Assembly (NCBI GenBank): GCA_002490705.1
Contig: DKUO01000043.1
Span: 62,001 to 126,000 of the forward strand
DNA: 64,000 nucleotides
DNA from: Lachnospiraceae bacterium UBA7202
GTDB taxonomy: Bacteria > Bacillota > Clostridia > Lachnospirales > Lachnospiraceae
Reading direction: 5' to 3'
Positions within the stretch are counted from its first letter, which is position 1. Each line of letters starts with the position of its first letter. This document shows positions 43,333 through 52,938 of this stretch, piece after piece. The position numbers and the translations under genes were made by a program. Below the pieces are notes generated by a model, which worked only from the letters and a program-made list of their open reading frames with translations, had not been told where the DNA came from and made no database searches.

Positions 43333-44922
43333 CTAGAACGGCGCCATCTTCACATCGCCCCGCTCTCTAATAAAGCGGCAGTAATGCGTGGTTTTCTGTA
43401 CAGTCATGGACACATCGCCGATGCAGATCCTTGTGCCCGGATAAACTTCTCCCTTCACACGGACTACGGTTTCCGCCGAGTTCCCCATATGTTTCTGCAA
43501 TTCTTCGATCTCTTTATTGGCAGCGGCAACCGCCTCGGTTTTCTCTTTATTTAACGCCGCCATGGACTGTACCTGCTTAATCTGCTCCGGATTCAATTTC
43601 ACGCCCTTAGCGAGCTTTTGCTTTGCAGACAGCAGCGTGGGCTGCACGGTCTGCAGCACCTTGGTGTCTTCCCCAATCTGCTTTTGCAGCTCTACAATGC
43701 GCTCCTTCACCTTGGGATCAGTTCCCACTTCCACAATCGTATCCGCCCCCATCTCCGAACCAAGGGTTTTCACGTTAACGCTTCCCGTAGCGCAGACCTT
43801 CCCGCCGGTGATAAACCCGCGTCTGCCATCTACGTTCACCTCTCCGCCCGCAGTTACCCTGCTGTGCAGAATCGACTCGGAAGCCACATACCCCTTCGCC
43901 TCCGCCGTCACATTCTCCAAAAATTTCGAGATAATATTGCCGTCCGCCCGCAAAACGCCGCGGCCCATCCCATTCATGCCCCGTGCAATCACAATATTGC
44001 CGCCGGCTTCCAAAACAGCGCCCTCCACGACGCCCTTTACCACAATGTCCCCCTTGGCCTTCACCTGAAAATTGGTGGCCACATTGCCGCCTATCAGCAC
44101 ATTGCCCTCATAATCAATATTGCCTGTGGCGGTGTCCACATTCTCCACCGTCAGTTCATCGGAGACAAAGACCGTCCCCTGCACCAACTCCACATGGCCG
44201 TTTACCTGCGAGGTAAGTACGGTCTTATCTTCAGACAGTTCAATATTATGCCCGAACTTTAAAACTTCCCTGCGCACATCAGCGGGCTGGACCCTTTCTC
44301 CGAAAAGGTTCTCTCCGGGCACGCCCGGCTCCTCAGGATGGAGCACTGCCAGCACATCGCCCTTGTCACAATGGTTTAGTATATTCAAATGGAAGAAATC
44401 TACGCTTCCGTCCTCATTCAACGTCGGTTTTGCTTTCTTATCCGTATTAAATTTATATTCGATATAAGCGTGTTTTCCCTGAACGGGCGCTTTGCCCTCC
44501 GCAACCAGAATATCCTCGCCGTATTCTCTCTGCTTAAAAAAACCCTCGATGGCATCTGTGAGAATACCGCACTTAATGCCCCGAAGTTCCAGATCATGGA
44601 TCATCTCCTGCGCAGTCATATCCTCGCCTCCCTCGGAAGCGGCATAAAACTTCGCATAGGCCTGCATCTTGTCAGGCCTAATCGTCAATTTATAACATTC
44701 CCTCTCTTTTGGTCTTGTCTCGTTTCCAAGACTGATCTCCTGCTGCTCTTTCTCTGCGCCTTCCACCGCCCGTTTTAGCGTGGGCAGATCGCAGGCATAA
44801 TCCTTCATCGTCAGATACTCCATCACATCGACCAACTCCACCGGTCTTCCTTCTCCCACAGGCGGGAAAAGTTTCAATGACGACGCCCCTTCCCGGTTTA
44901 CCAGTCTAAAATATCCGTTCAT
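43333..44922 (-). CDS. FapA (DUF342) family protein
   Basis: 529 residues. An N-terminal region of about 170 residues is followed by the DUF342 beta-helix (about 190-400, with repeated strands such as GNIDYEGNVLIGGNVAT and GDIVVKGVVEGAVLEAGGNI) and a C-terminal coiled coil (EQIKQVQSMAALNKEKTEAV). FapA proteins occur in flagellar and polar loci and are thought to be scaffold-like, with no enzyme activity proven. It follows sigD by 13 bases. The parallel right-handed helix is similar in kind to the bactofilin at 34-35 kb. Confidence 0.9.
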   Translation of the reverse strand: MNGYFRLVNREGASSLKLFPPVGEGRPVELVDVMEYLTMKDYACDLPTLKRAVEGAEKEQQEISLGNETRPKERECYKLTIRPDKMQAYAKFYAASEGGEDMTAQEMIHDLELRGIKCGILTDAIEGFFKQREYGEDILVAEGKAPVQGKHAYIEYKFNTDKKAKPTLNEDGSVDFFHLNILNHCDKGDVLAVLHPEEPGVPGENLFGERVQPADVRREVLKFGHNIELSEDKTVLTSQVNGHVELVQGTVFVSDELTVENVDTATGNIDYEGNVLIGGNVATNFQVKAKGDIVVKGVVEGAVLEAGGNIVIARGMNGMGRGVLRADGNIISKFLENVTAEAKGYVASESILHSRVTAGGEVNVDGRRGFITGGKVCATGSVNVKTLGSEMGADTIVEVGTDPKVKERIVELQKQIGEDTKVLQTVQPTLLSAKQKLAKGVKLNPEQIKQVQSMAALNKEKTEAVAAANKEIEELQKHMGNSAETVVRVKGEVYPGTRICIGDVSMTVQKTTHYCRFIRERGDVKMAPF

Positions 44923-44935
44923 ACATACCCCTTTT

Positions 44936-45721
44936 CTATTTTTTCTTATCCGTATCTATCAGAATTCCGATATAATCCCCCATTTTTCCCCTCATCTTCT
45001 GCAACGCCCTTGTATGAAGCTGGGAGATCCTTGACTCAGATACTTCCAGTATGTTGCTGATCTCCTTGAGCGTCAAATCCTCATAATAGTAGAGCAGAAT
45101 CACCTTTCGCTCTTTCTCCGTCAAAAGTTCAAGCGCCTGTGCCAGCATTTTCTTTAACTCGTCCCTCTCCAATATTTCCTCTGGCGAATCAAAAGCCGCG
45201 CTCTTTGTGCTCCCGGCCTCATTGGACACCTCGCTTCCCTGTTCCAAAAATTCATTTAAGGACACCACGTTAGTGATCTTCATCTGGGACTGCCAGTCAA
45301 GATACTCGTCGTCCGTAATCCCCAAAATCTTCGCAATTTCCTCGTCCGTAGCGCTCCTGCCATACTGGGTCTCGATTTCCTTGATGGCAGCGTCAATCCG
45401 TTTCTGCTTCTGCCTGATGGTCCGTGGAATCCAGTCCATCTTGCGGATCTGGTCCAAAATCGCCCCTCGTATTCTCAGACTGGCATAAGTCTCAAATTTA
45501 ACATCTTTCAGACAATCAAATTTATCAATGGCATCGATCAGTCCAAAGATTCCATAGCTCACAAGATCCTCATACTCAACATTATACCCGAGATACATGC
45601 TGAGACGGCCGGCCACCACCTTTACCAAAGGCGCATATTCCAATATGATCTTTTCCCGTATCTCTGGAGACTTGGCAGCTGCATAATCCTCCCAGAGTTT
45701 CTTTCTGCCTGTTTCGTCCAT
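44936..45721 (-). CDS. sigD: flagellar sigma factor sigma-D / FliA family
   Basis: 261 residues. Region 2 reads YLGYNVEYEDLVSYGIFGLIDAIDKF and LRIRGAILDQIRKMDW. Region 3 has ATDEEIAKILGI. Region 4.2 is LTLKEISNILEVSESRISQLH. Sigma-D directs late flagellin, motor and chemoreceptor genes, and FlgM normally holds it back (family knowledge). Its position late in the fla/che operon is shared with Bacillus. Confidence 0.96.
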   Translation of the reverse strand: MDETGRKKLWEDYAAAKSPEIREKIILEYAPLVKVVAGRLSMYLGYNVEYEDLVSYGIFGLIDAIDKFDCLKDVKFETYASLRIRGAILDQIRKMDWIPRTIRQKQKRIDAAIKEIETQYGRSATDEEIAKILGITDDEYLDWQSQMKITNVVSLNEFLEQGSEVSNEAGSTKSAAFDSPEEILERDELKKMLAQALELLTEKERKVILLYYYEDLTLKEISNILEVSESRISQLHTRALQKMRGKMGDYIGILIDTDKKK

Positions 45722-45767
45722 TCGAGTTCCCGCTCCTTTTACTGTTTGCTATGGATACGCTCCCGCC

Positions 45768-46178
45768 TTACGACTCCGGCTCCTTCTCGATCACTTCGCC
45801 TTCCTCCATATGAGCTTCCTGTATCTGAAGTTCAAAACGGTCAAGCATAATCTGCAAAATACGTCCGACAAAGTAAAAACCGAGCAGTACGCACAACAAG
45901 ATGATCAGCATCGTCTGTAAATCGTAATGCAGAATCCGCATGGCTATGCTGACAACTGCCCCGGCAAATAACATGACAAAAGGAGGGATCAATCTGCGTT
46001 TTCTCGCCTTCGCTTGTCTCTCCTCTTCCTCTCTTTTTTCCCTGGCTTCCCGTTGCGCCGCCGTTTCCAGCTCCTCTTCGGGTTCCACTTCTTCCGTGGA
46101 CTCCCCTTCGGAATTTTCTGCCTCAGGATCAGCCACAGCGCCATCCGTCTCTTCGTTCTTTTTCTCTTCCCAGTCCAC
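45768..46178 (-). CDS. small two-helix membrane protein of the flagellar operon
   Basis: 136 residues. The first 50 residues are very acidic (EENSEGESTEEVEPEEE), followed by a basic cluster (KARKRRLIPPF). Two membrane helices follow at about 70-85 and 92-112, with a short acidic tail. I do not recognise a characterised family. It lies between cheD and sigD, where other Lachnospiraceae carry similar small membrane proteins (recollection, not checked). Confidence 0.72.
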   Translation of the reverse strand: MDWEEKKNEETDGAVADPEAENSEGESTEEVEPEEELETAAQREAREKREEEERQAKARKRRLIPPFVMLFAGAVVSIAMRILHYDLQTMLIILLCVLLGFYFVGRILQIMLDRFELQIQEAHMEEGEVIEKEPES

Positions 46179-46212
46179 CTTGCTACCCTTCCATCATCCA
46201 TCCGCGGCAGGA

Positions 46213-46698
46213 TCAGATCTTATACTCCTGCTTGCCCACTGCCCTGATTACAAAATCTCCCGTCTCAGGATAAAAAATTACCGTTCTACCAAAGTTCTTA
46301 CCTGTATCCTCCGCCAGAATCGGTATTTTCAACTCCGCCAGCTTTTTCTTGGTCGCCTGCACATTTCGCTCTCCCACACGGACCATCTCGCTGTTGCTTC
46401 CAAATCCAAACATCTGCGCGCCGCCTGCTATTTTCGCTACCAGCCTGCTTCTGTTGGCCCCTTTTCTGGTTACCTGCCTTACAAGCTCTTCTATCCCCGT
46501 GTCCGCAAATTTTGGTATATTGGAGTTATTGCGAATTGTTGTGGAATCAGGCAGCATAATATGTGCCAGTCCACCGATCTTTGTGACCGGATCACGAAGC
46601 GCAATCCCCACACAAGACCCCAGTCCCAATGTTGTAATCCTATCGGGACTGACGCATACGTTTAAGTCAGCCATTCCGACTTTTATCTCTACACTCAT
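46213..46698 (-). CDS. cheD: chemoreceptor glutamine deamidase CheD
   Basis: 161 residues, the normal size. The catalytic Cys is in LGLGSCVGIAL, His in GLAHIMLPDS and Thr in NVQATKKKL. CheD deamidates receptor glutamines and, when bound to CheC, raises CheY-P phosphatase activity (B. subtilis knowledge). It lies 55 bases after cheC, its partner. Confidence 0.97.
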   Translation of the reverse strand: MSVEIKVGMADLNVCVSPDRITTLGLGSCVGIALRDPVTKIGGLAHIMLPDSTTIRNNSNIPKFADTGIEELVRQVTRKGANRSRLVAKIAGGAQMFGFGSNSEMVRVGERNVQATKKKLAELKIPILAEDTGKNFGRTVIFYPETGDFVIRAVGKQEYKI

Positions 46699-46753
46699 AA
46701 CACCGCATTCTCCCGTTTACACTTCTTAATCCATACTCCCGACTGCCGTTTTC

Positions 46754-47371
46754 TTACATGTTAATTCCCAGCGCCGCCAACATCTTACCATATGAATCCA
46801 GATCTGGAATCAGGATAAAATACCCGTCTAATACCATTTCATCAAAAAACTGTGTTTGAATCATCAGCATTCTGTCCCCGAGGGCGGCAAACTCAATTGC
46901 CGGCACGCTCAGGATAGCTCCCGCCATGTCCACCGTCAGGTCAGGCACGGAAGGAAAAATTGTCAGGTTTGTAATGCTGGAGAGGGAATTCAGGTAAGCG
47001 CCCGTGATAATGTTGCCCACCTCTTTCAAGGCGGAGAGCTCCATTTCCGAAAGATCTTCCTGTTCCGATTCCATCCCCATCAACTTGGCAACCAGATGCT
47101 TGGCTGCCTTCTTCTCCAGCAGGAACATAATACTTCCCTTGATATCGCCGTCAATGGCCAGATAAATACCCGCCATCACCACCTCTTCGCCGCCCATGGC
47201 TGCGCCCAGCTCCTTAAACTCCAAAAGCTGCACCTGCGGAACCGCCATATCAATCTTGCACTGTATCATCTGTGATAAAGCCGTAGTCGCGTTACCCGCG
47301 CCGATATTACCCAACTCTTTCAGCACGTCGAAATATTCATTCGACATCGTGTCAAGATTTATTTCTCCCAC
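46754..47371 (-). CDS. cheC: CheY-P phosphatase CheC
   Basis: 205 residues with both phosphatase signatures: LKELGNIGAGNATTALSQM (about residue 15) and LKEVGNIITGAYLNSLSSI (about residue 113), each with the Glu and Asn used to dephosphorylate CheY-P. It works with CheD encoded next. FliY, a second phosphatase of the same fold, is encoded upstream in the operon. Confidence 0.97.
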   Translation of the reverse strand: MGEINLDTMSNEYFDVLKELGNIGAGNATTALSQMIQCKIDMAVPQVQLLEFKELGAAMGGEEVVMAGIYLAIDGDIKGSIMFLLEKKAAKHLVAKLMGMESEQEDLSEMELSALKEVGNIITGAYLNSLSSITNLTIFPSVPDLTVDMAGAILSVPAIEFAALGDRMLMIQTQFFDEMVLDGYFILIPDLDSYGKMLAALGINM

Positions 47372-47382
47372 TATTGCTCCTC

Positions 47383-47856
47383 CTATACGTTCTCCAAGAC
47401 AACCGCGTTCAAATCAAGCAGAGAGATCAAACCGCCATCGCTCTTTCCTACTCCGCACAGGAAATTCGACTTCTCATCCTTCGAGTCGTAGGCTACTTTT
47501 TCAATTCTCTCATTCTCCAAAGTTACAACCTCTTTGACCTCGTCAACGATCACGCCGATCGTACCCTGCTGCTCCAGTTTCAGGATAATGATTCTGCTGG
47601 ACTTGGTCTCCACATCCGGCTCCAGTCCCATCTTGATGCGGATGCTCATAACCGGAATAACCTCACCTCTTAAATTAATCACGCCCTTCAGGTAATCATC
47701 CACTTTGGGCACTCTGGTGATATGCTGCATCCTTACAATATTGTCTATGTACTTGATATCAATGCCATATTGTTCATCACCAAGCCTGATCACGATAAAC
47801 TGGGTGGTCTCTCCCACCGGTCTCAGCTCATCCAATACTTCCTTTACATCGCTCAT
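47383..47856 (-). CDS. cheW: chemotaxis coupling protein CheW
   Basis: 157 residues of a single CheW domain (FIVIRLGDEQYGIDIKYID, VINLRGEVIPVMSIRIKMGL, VIVDEVKEVVTL). It bridges receptors and CheA. It follows cheA by 19 bases. Confidence 0.97.
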   Translation of the reverse strand: MSDVKEVLDELRPVGETTQFIVIRLGDEQYGIDIKYIDNIVRMQHITRVPKVDDYLKGVINLRGEVIPVMSIRIKMGLEPDVETKSSRIIILKLEQQGTIGVIVDEVKEVVTLENERIEKVAYDSKDEKSNFLCGVGKSDGGLISLLDLNAVVLENV

Positions 47857-47875
47857 ATCTTTTTCCTCCCTCCCG

Positions 47876-50017
47876 TCAGATCAGTGCGTTGGCATCCAGA
47901 ATCAGGGCAACCTCACCGTCGCCTAACACCGTAGCGCCGCTGATAATCTTGCACTTGCTGATATATTTGCCAAGTGACTTGATAACGATCTCCTGCTGTC
48001 CGATCAGTTCGTCCACCACAAGACCCGCCATCTTGTCGCCTTTCTTGACAACCACAACCACCAGATTATCCTCAGGATCCTTCTTGCTCGGCACATCAAG
48101 GATCTCGTTTAAACGGATCAACGGAATCACCAGATCACGAAGCTGTATTACTTCTTTCGCCTGCACCAGCTTCACATCCTCAGGCGGGATATCCTCGATC
48201 GTCTGAATGGAGCCAAGTGCAATCGCATATTTTTCATCGCCAATCTCCACCATAAGAGCCTGAATAATCGCCAGCGTAAGCGGAAGTCTGATGGTCCACG
48301 TGCTTCCCTCGCCCAGCTTGGATTTCACTTCCACCTCGCCGCTTAAGGACTCGATCATGGATTTCACCACATCCAGGCCCACGCCTCGTCCCGACACGTC
48401 CGACACTACCTTCGCCGTGGAAAAGCCTGCGTTGAAGAGAAGACCGATAATCTCCTTCTCGCTCATAGCCTCGCCCTGCTCCGGTGTGATAACACCTCTC
48501 TCAATGGCTTTATTCTTAACGGCTTCCGTGTCGATACCGTTACCGTCATCCCTTACCTCAATGACAACGTTATTGCCATCCTGATAAGCGTCAAGGAAAA
48601 TGGAGCCGACTTCCGGTTTCCCTCTCTCCTTTCGCACTTCAGCGGACTCTAATCCGTGATCAGCGGAATTACGGAGCAAATGCATCAGCGGATCGCCGAT
48701 CTGGTCCACCACGGTACGGTCAAGCTCTGTCTCTTCACCGCTCATGTAGAGCTCCATCTTCTTGCCCAGCTTCTTCTGTAGGTCACGCACCATACGCGGG
48801 AATTTATTTACCGTGCTCTCGATAGGCACCATTCGCACCTTCATAACCGACTCGTGAAGGGAGGTGGTCACACTCTCCAGATACTCGATCTGCTCGTTCA
48901 CCGCCTGACTTGAATTGCCGGACATAGCGGACGCCGACACCAGAGAATTCTTCGCAATAATCAACTCGCTGACCAGATTCATCAGCGTATCCAGCTTCTC
49001 GATATCCACCCTGACGGTTCTGTTCACTACCGGCTTGTTCGTTGCCTTCTTAGCCGCAGGCGAATTCGTCTGCGCAGGCGCCTGATTATGGACTGCCGGC
49101 TGTGTCGCTGCGGGAGGAGTCGCCTCATGTGTGTCTGCCGCAGGTGCAGACGATTCCGCAGGCGCCGCCGAAGCAGTTTCAGCCGCTAACGAAGGCTCCT
49201 CTGCCGCCCCTTTACCATTCACATCATCCAATTCCAAAACAGTGCCGGAAACATCTTCTATCTCAGACACGCCTCTGGCTGCCGTCAACACTTCGCCAAG
49301 CTCCGCCTCGGAGACAATAATCAGGCTGAACGACAGATCAAATTTCTCATCCTCAATATCCTGGGACGACGGTTCGGAAACAATAATCTCACTGGTCTCC
49401 TCCACCGCCTTAAATACCAGAAACGCTCTGGCCGCCTTCAAAATACAGGATTCCTGCACCTTTACGGTCAGTCCGAAAACTTTCTTTCCCTCTTTGATGG
49501 CCTCGGTCAGCACACTCTGCTGGTTCTCATTCAGCTTCATTTTCTGGAAACCGCTTCCCGTCTCTGCCGGGGCTTTCGCTGCCTCTGCCGCGGGAGCCGC
49601 CTCCTTCGCAGCGGGCGCCTCCCCGCCGCCGGAACCGCCGTTCATAATGTCATTCAACCGCTTAATCAGCGCACTGTTATCGTTAGTACCCTCGTCAGAG
49701 CTCTCCCTGATCGTGGTATTATACTCTTCCAGCGCGTCAAGACACTGGAACAACACGTCGATCATATCCGCGTTCACCTTGATATTACCGTTTCTCACCT
49801 CGGAAAAAACGTTCTCCATATCATGCGTCAGCGTCTGCATTCTCTTATAGCCCATGGTTCCCGCCATACCCTTTAAAGAATGGGCCGCACGGAAAATCTC
49901 GTTGATCGTATCCATGTTCTCAGGGTCCTGCTCCAACGCAAGAATCTGTGTGTTCAGACTCTGTAGATGTTCATTGGTTTCATCAAGGAAAATCTCGAGA
50001 TACTGGCTTACATCCAT
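47876..50017 (-). CDS. cheA: chemotaxis histidine kinase CheA
   Basis: 713 residues. The P1 phosphotransfer domain has His46 in FRAAHSLKGMAGTMGY. A P2-like region follows a Gly/Ala-rich linker. P3 dimerisation begins TVRVDIEKLDTLMNLVSELI. P4 ATPase has HLLRNSADHGLES, EVRDDGNGID and GRGVGLDVVKSMIE. P5 is the CheW-like end (VEIGDEKYAIALGSIQTIE). An Ala/Pro/Thr-rich linker lies at about 275-330. It phosphorylates CheY and CheB, whose genes are in the same operon. Confidence 0.98.
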   Translation of the reverse strand: MDVSQYLEIFLDETNEHLQSLNTQILALEQDPENMDTINEIFRAAHSLKGMAGTMGYKRMQTLTHDMENVFSEVRNGNIKVNADMIDVLFQCLDALEEYNTTIRESSDEGTNDNSALIKRLNDIMNGGSGGGEAPAAKEAAPAAEAAKAPAETGSGFQKMKLNENQQSVLTEAIKEGKKVFGLTVKVQESCILKAARAFLVFKAVEETSEIIVSEPSSQDIEDEKFDLSFSLIIVSEAELGEVLTAARGVSEIEDVSGTVLELDDVNGKGAAEEPSLAAETASAAPAESSAPAADTHEATPPAATQPAVHNQAPAQTNSPAAKKATNKPVVNRTVRVDIEKLDTLMNLVSELIIAKNSLVSASAMSGNSSQAVNEQIEYLESVTTSLHESVMKVRMVPIESTVNKFPRMVRDLQKKLGKKMELYMSGEETELDRTVVDQIGDPLMHLLRNSADHGLESAEVRKERGKPEVGSIFLDAYQDGNNVVIEVRDDGNGIDTEAVKNKAIERGVITPEQGEAMSEKEIIGLLFNAGFSTAKVVSDVSGRGVGLDVVKSMIESLSGEVEVKSKLGEGSTWTIRLPLTLAIIQALMVEIGDEKYAIALGSIQTIEDIPPEDVKLVQAKEVIQLRDLVIPLIRLNEILDVPSKKDPEDNLVVVVVKKGDKMAGLVVDELIGQQEIVIKSLGKYISKCKIISGATVLGDGEVALILDANALI

Positions 50018-50019
50018 AA

Positions 50020-51183
50020 TTATTTTACCCCCACGTTTGTTATAATTTCCTGTGCTATCTGTTCAAGCGGCACAGCCTGATCCGCCAGCCCCGCGTTTAC
50101 CACGCTCTTCGGCATCCCGTACACGGCGCATGTACTCGCCTCCTGAACAATCACATGAATTTTCTTTTTCTCCTTCAGATGCATGATTCCCTGTGTACCG
50201 TCCGCTCCCATCCCCGTCAGGACAACGCATAAAATCCGGTCAAACTTACTGTCCATTAAGGATTCGTACATATAGTTCGCGCAAGGCTTAACACCCTCCC
50301 TGGCCGGTTCGTCCGAGTAATGAATCGTATACTTCCCGCCCATATTGAGGACATTCAAATGCTTGCCTCCCATGGCTATATATACATTTCCGGGTAAGAG
50401 CACATCTCCCTCCGACGCCTCCTTCACGTTAAGCTCGCTTAAGGAGTTCAGCCGTTCCGAGAGAGAAGCCGTAAAGCCGAAAGGCATATGCTGCACCACA
50501 ACCACCGGCGCTTTCAGATTTGCCGGCAGTTTCGGGATCACCGCCTGTAAAGCCTTCGGACCTCCGGTAGAGCTGGCCAGCGCCACGATCTGACTTCCCG
50601 CCTCGTAGACCGCTTTTCCAAAAGAGGCAGGCGGAGTCGTTCTCCCTGTCCGCTCCACAGATACCGGTTTTTCGTCCGCCGGTTTTTCGGGCACCGCCAT
50701 TCTGCCGGAACGCGCCGCTGCCGGGCCTGCTGCCGACGGTGCTGCCGGACGGACAGAGCCAGCTGCCGGCGCAGAAGACTGCGGCTCCAGTTCTGTCACA
50801 GCCGCAAGGATCTGCAAAAGTTCCTCTGCGAACGCCCCGCTTCGGCACTCCAGCGCATTCGTGGGCTTATGAATAAAATCCAGAGCGCCCAATTCCAACG
50901 CATCCAGCGTCACCTTCGCACCGTCCGCCGTAGCTGTGCTTGCCATAATGATCTTTGCCGAAATTCTTCGCTTCTGTAGCTCTTTCAAAAGCTCCAAACC
51001 GTTCATCTGCGGCATATTGACATCCAGAATTACCGCGTCATAGGTTTTTCTGCTTAACAGGTTCAGCGCATCCAGACCGTTTACTGCCCGGTCCTGTACA
51101 CGGAATCGCTTATCTGTTTCTATTATATCACAGAGCACCCTTCTCATGAGTGCAGAGTCGTCAACGAGCAATATATTTTTCAT
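50020..51183 (-). CDS. cheB: chemoreceptor methylesterase CheB
   Basis: 387 residues. Receiver domain with D8/D9 and phospho-acceptor D54 (VILDVNMPQMNG), Ala/Pro-rich linker (about 125-190), then the esterase with Ser in VALASSTGGPKAL, His in VVVQHMPFGF and Asp in VVLTGMGADG. It removes methyl groups or deamidates receptors. Its counterpart cheR is not in this window. Confidence 0.97.
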   Translation of the reverse strand: MKNILLVDDSALMRRVLCDIIETDKRFRVQDRAVNGLDALNLLSRKTYDAVILDVNMPQMNGLELLKELQKRRISAKIIMASTATADGAKVTLDALELGALDFIHKPTNALECRSGAFAEELLQILAAVTELEPQSSAPAAGSVRPAAPSAAGPAAARSGRMAVPEKPADEKPVSVERTGRTTPPASFGKAVYEAGSQIVALASSTGGPKALQAVIPKLPANLKAPVVVVQHMPFGFTASLSERLNSLSELNVKEASEGDVLLPGNVYIAMGGKHLNVLNMGGKYTIHYSDEPAREGVKPCANYMYESLMDSKFDRILCVVLTGMGADGTQGIMHLKEKKKIHVIVQEASTCAVYGMPKSVVNAGLADQAVPLEQIAQEIITNVGVK

Positions 51184-51245
51184 TTATTTATGTCTGCACC
51201 TCCCATCAGTTCCATCCCGCTCTGTCAGCAAGCCCCGTCCGCGGA

Positions 51246-51972
51246 TTATCCTTCCGTTTTCCTGTGGGTTTTCCTTGCCTCGTCAAAAATATACTGGATA
51301 ATTTCTTCCCGGTCCTGAGGATCCACATTGACAAACTGTACCCTGTGGTCGAACACACCCGGTTTATGGGAAAGTTCATTCACAGCCAGCACTTTCCCCA
51401 CCAGCCGGTATTCCTTTTCCTTTCCTTCCACTGTCAGATGGTACTTGCATAAAATCAGACTGTTCACCTCATAGGCATAATATGCCACAAAACGCAGTCC
51501 GCCACCGCTGATATCCACAATCACACTGCTTTTTAAAGGAAGCCCCGGCAAAAGCTCCTCCTGGGCCGCAATGGAAATCTCTTCCTCCTCGCCCAGCTGT
51601 CTGGAGTCCATCTCAAGCGCACAGCTGAAACGATAATATTCTCTTCTCTGATAGTTGCGCAGATTGCTGGTCAGATCCATCACCAGCACATACCTGCCAT
51701 TGTACTTATACCGGTCAACCACCCGCGCATTGCACTGATAAACCACATTGTCTCCGTAAAAATACATATCATATTCGCCGTCCACCGGCAGAAGGATCAG
51801 CTTTCCGTCCTCAATCGGCATGGCAATCTCCACCCGGTCCTCGGAAAGCACACCCAGCACCTGGCTGCGGTGCGTCTTTCGCGTTTTCGCATTCGCCTGC
51901 TCCCGGCCTCTCTATGGCCTTCAGCTCCACTTCACCACCCGGCAACACATATTTTGACAACAATCCAGACAT
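51246..51972 (-). pseudogene. YcgR-like PilZ protein gene with an apparent 1-base frameshift
   Basis: The good start is ATG at 51972 with GGGAGG before it, reading MSGLLSKYVLPGGEVELKAIERP. That frame then runs to a stop after about 53 codons. The conserved body (RKTHRSQVLGVLSEDRVEIA, then the YQRREYYRF PilZ motif and DISGGGLRF) is in another frame and has no ribosome binding site of its own. Dropping one G of the GGG run at 51902-51904 joins both parts into a normal YcgR-type protein of about 240 residues. PilZ/YcgR proteins bind c-di-GMP and slow the flagellar motor. Sequencing error, true mutation or phase switching are all possible. Confidence 0.85.
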
Positions 51973-52006
51973 AAACACCTCCCGCCGCCCAAATTTCGAA
52001 GAGCCG

Positions 52007-52882
52007 CTATTTTCTTGCTATGATATGCGAAAAGAATGCCGCCATACCACGTCTTGTCAGATTCTTATTGATTTCTTTATTGGTCAGCTTCGCCACAATC
52101 ATTTCGTAGGCAACCGCAGATCTCGCCTTGGGATTCTCCAGCGATACCGGCATCTGCTGCATAACGGCCTTCGCCAGCTGCGGGTCCTGCGGCACCATAC
52201 CCAGATAGGAAATCGGCACCTTCAGATAGCGTTCCACCACGGTCTCTAATTTTGCGTAGAGCGCACGCGCCTCCGCATCCCCCATCACCTTATTGGCAAG
52301 CACCCTGATCTGCGTCGCGTCCGCATGATAGCGGGGGTGCCGGCTTAAGGCTTTCAGGAGGGAATAGGAATCCGTGATCGAAGTGGGTTCCGGTGTGGTC
52401 ACGAGAAGAATCTCCCCGCTGGCCACCAGAAACTCCAGCACCGCATCGGCAATGCCCGCTCCGGTATCCACGATAATGGTGTCAGCCATCTCGTCAAGCT
52501 CCGCCAGATTCTCAATGATATAACTCAGTTCATCCTTATTTAAATTGGATAGCCCGGTAATCCCGGAACCGCCTGAAATAAAGCCGACTTCCATGGGGCC
52601 CCATGTAATAATGTCCTTGATGCTCTTGCCCTGATAAATTAAATCACACAAGTTATGTTTTGGCACCGCGCCAAACATAATCTCTATGTTCGCAAGCCCG
52701 AAATCCGCATCCAGAATGATGACCTTCTGTCCGATCTTACGCATCTGTATGGCAAGATTGATGGCTGTGTTTGATTTTCCCACGCCTCCCTTGCCACTGG
52801 TGACAGTAATGACCCTTGCCAGAGGACGTTTCGGCGGCGCGCTTCCCTTTATTATCCTTCTCAGCTGTTCAGCCTGATCCAT
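52007..52882 (-). CDS. flhG: MinD/ParA-like ATPase FlhG
   Basis: 291 residues. The deviant Walker A TSGKGGVGKSNTAIN starts near residue 28, with switch ILDADFGLANIEIMFG and TIIVDTGAGIADAVLE. The N-terminal DQAEQLRRI is the segment by which FlhG activates FlhF. It limits flagellar number and placement. It follows flhF by 56 bases. Confidence 0.96.
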   Translation of the reverse strand: MDQAEQLRRIIKGSAPPKRPLARVITVTSGKGGVGKSNTAINLAIQMRKIGQKVIILDADFGLANIEIMFGAVPKHNLCDLIYQGKSIKDIITWGPMEVGFISGGSGITGLSNLNKDELSYIIENLAELDEMADTIIVDTGAGIADAVLEFLVASGEILLVTTPEPTSITDSYSLLKALSRHPRYHADATQIRVLANKVMGDAEARALYAKLETVVERYLKVPISYLGMVPQDPQLAKAVMQQMPVSLENPKARSAVAYEMIVAKLTNKEINKNLTRRGMAAFFSHIIARK

Positions 52883-52938
52883 CTTTTGCGTCTCCTTTTA
52901 CTGCCGCGAGCGGTAAATCCGCAAACAACAGTTCCTCC

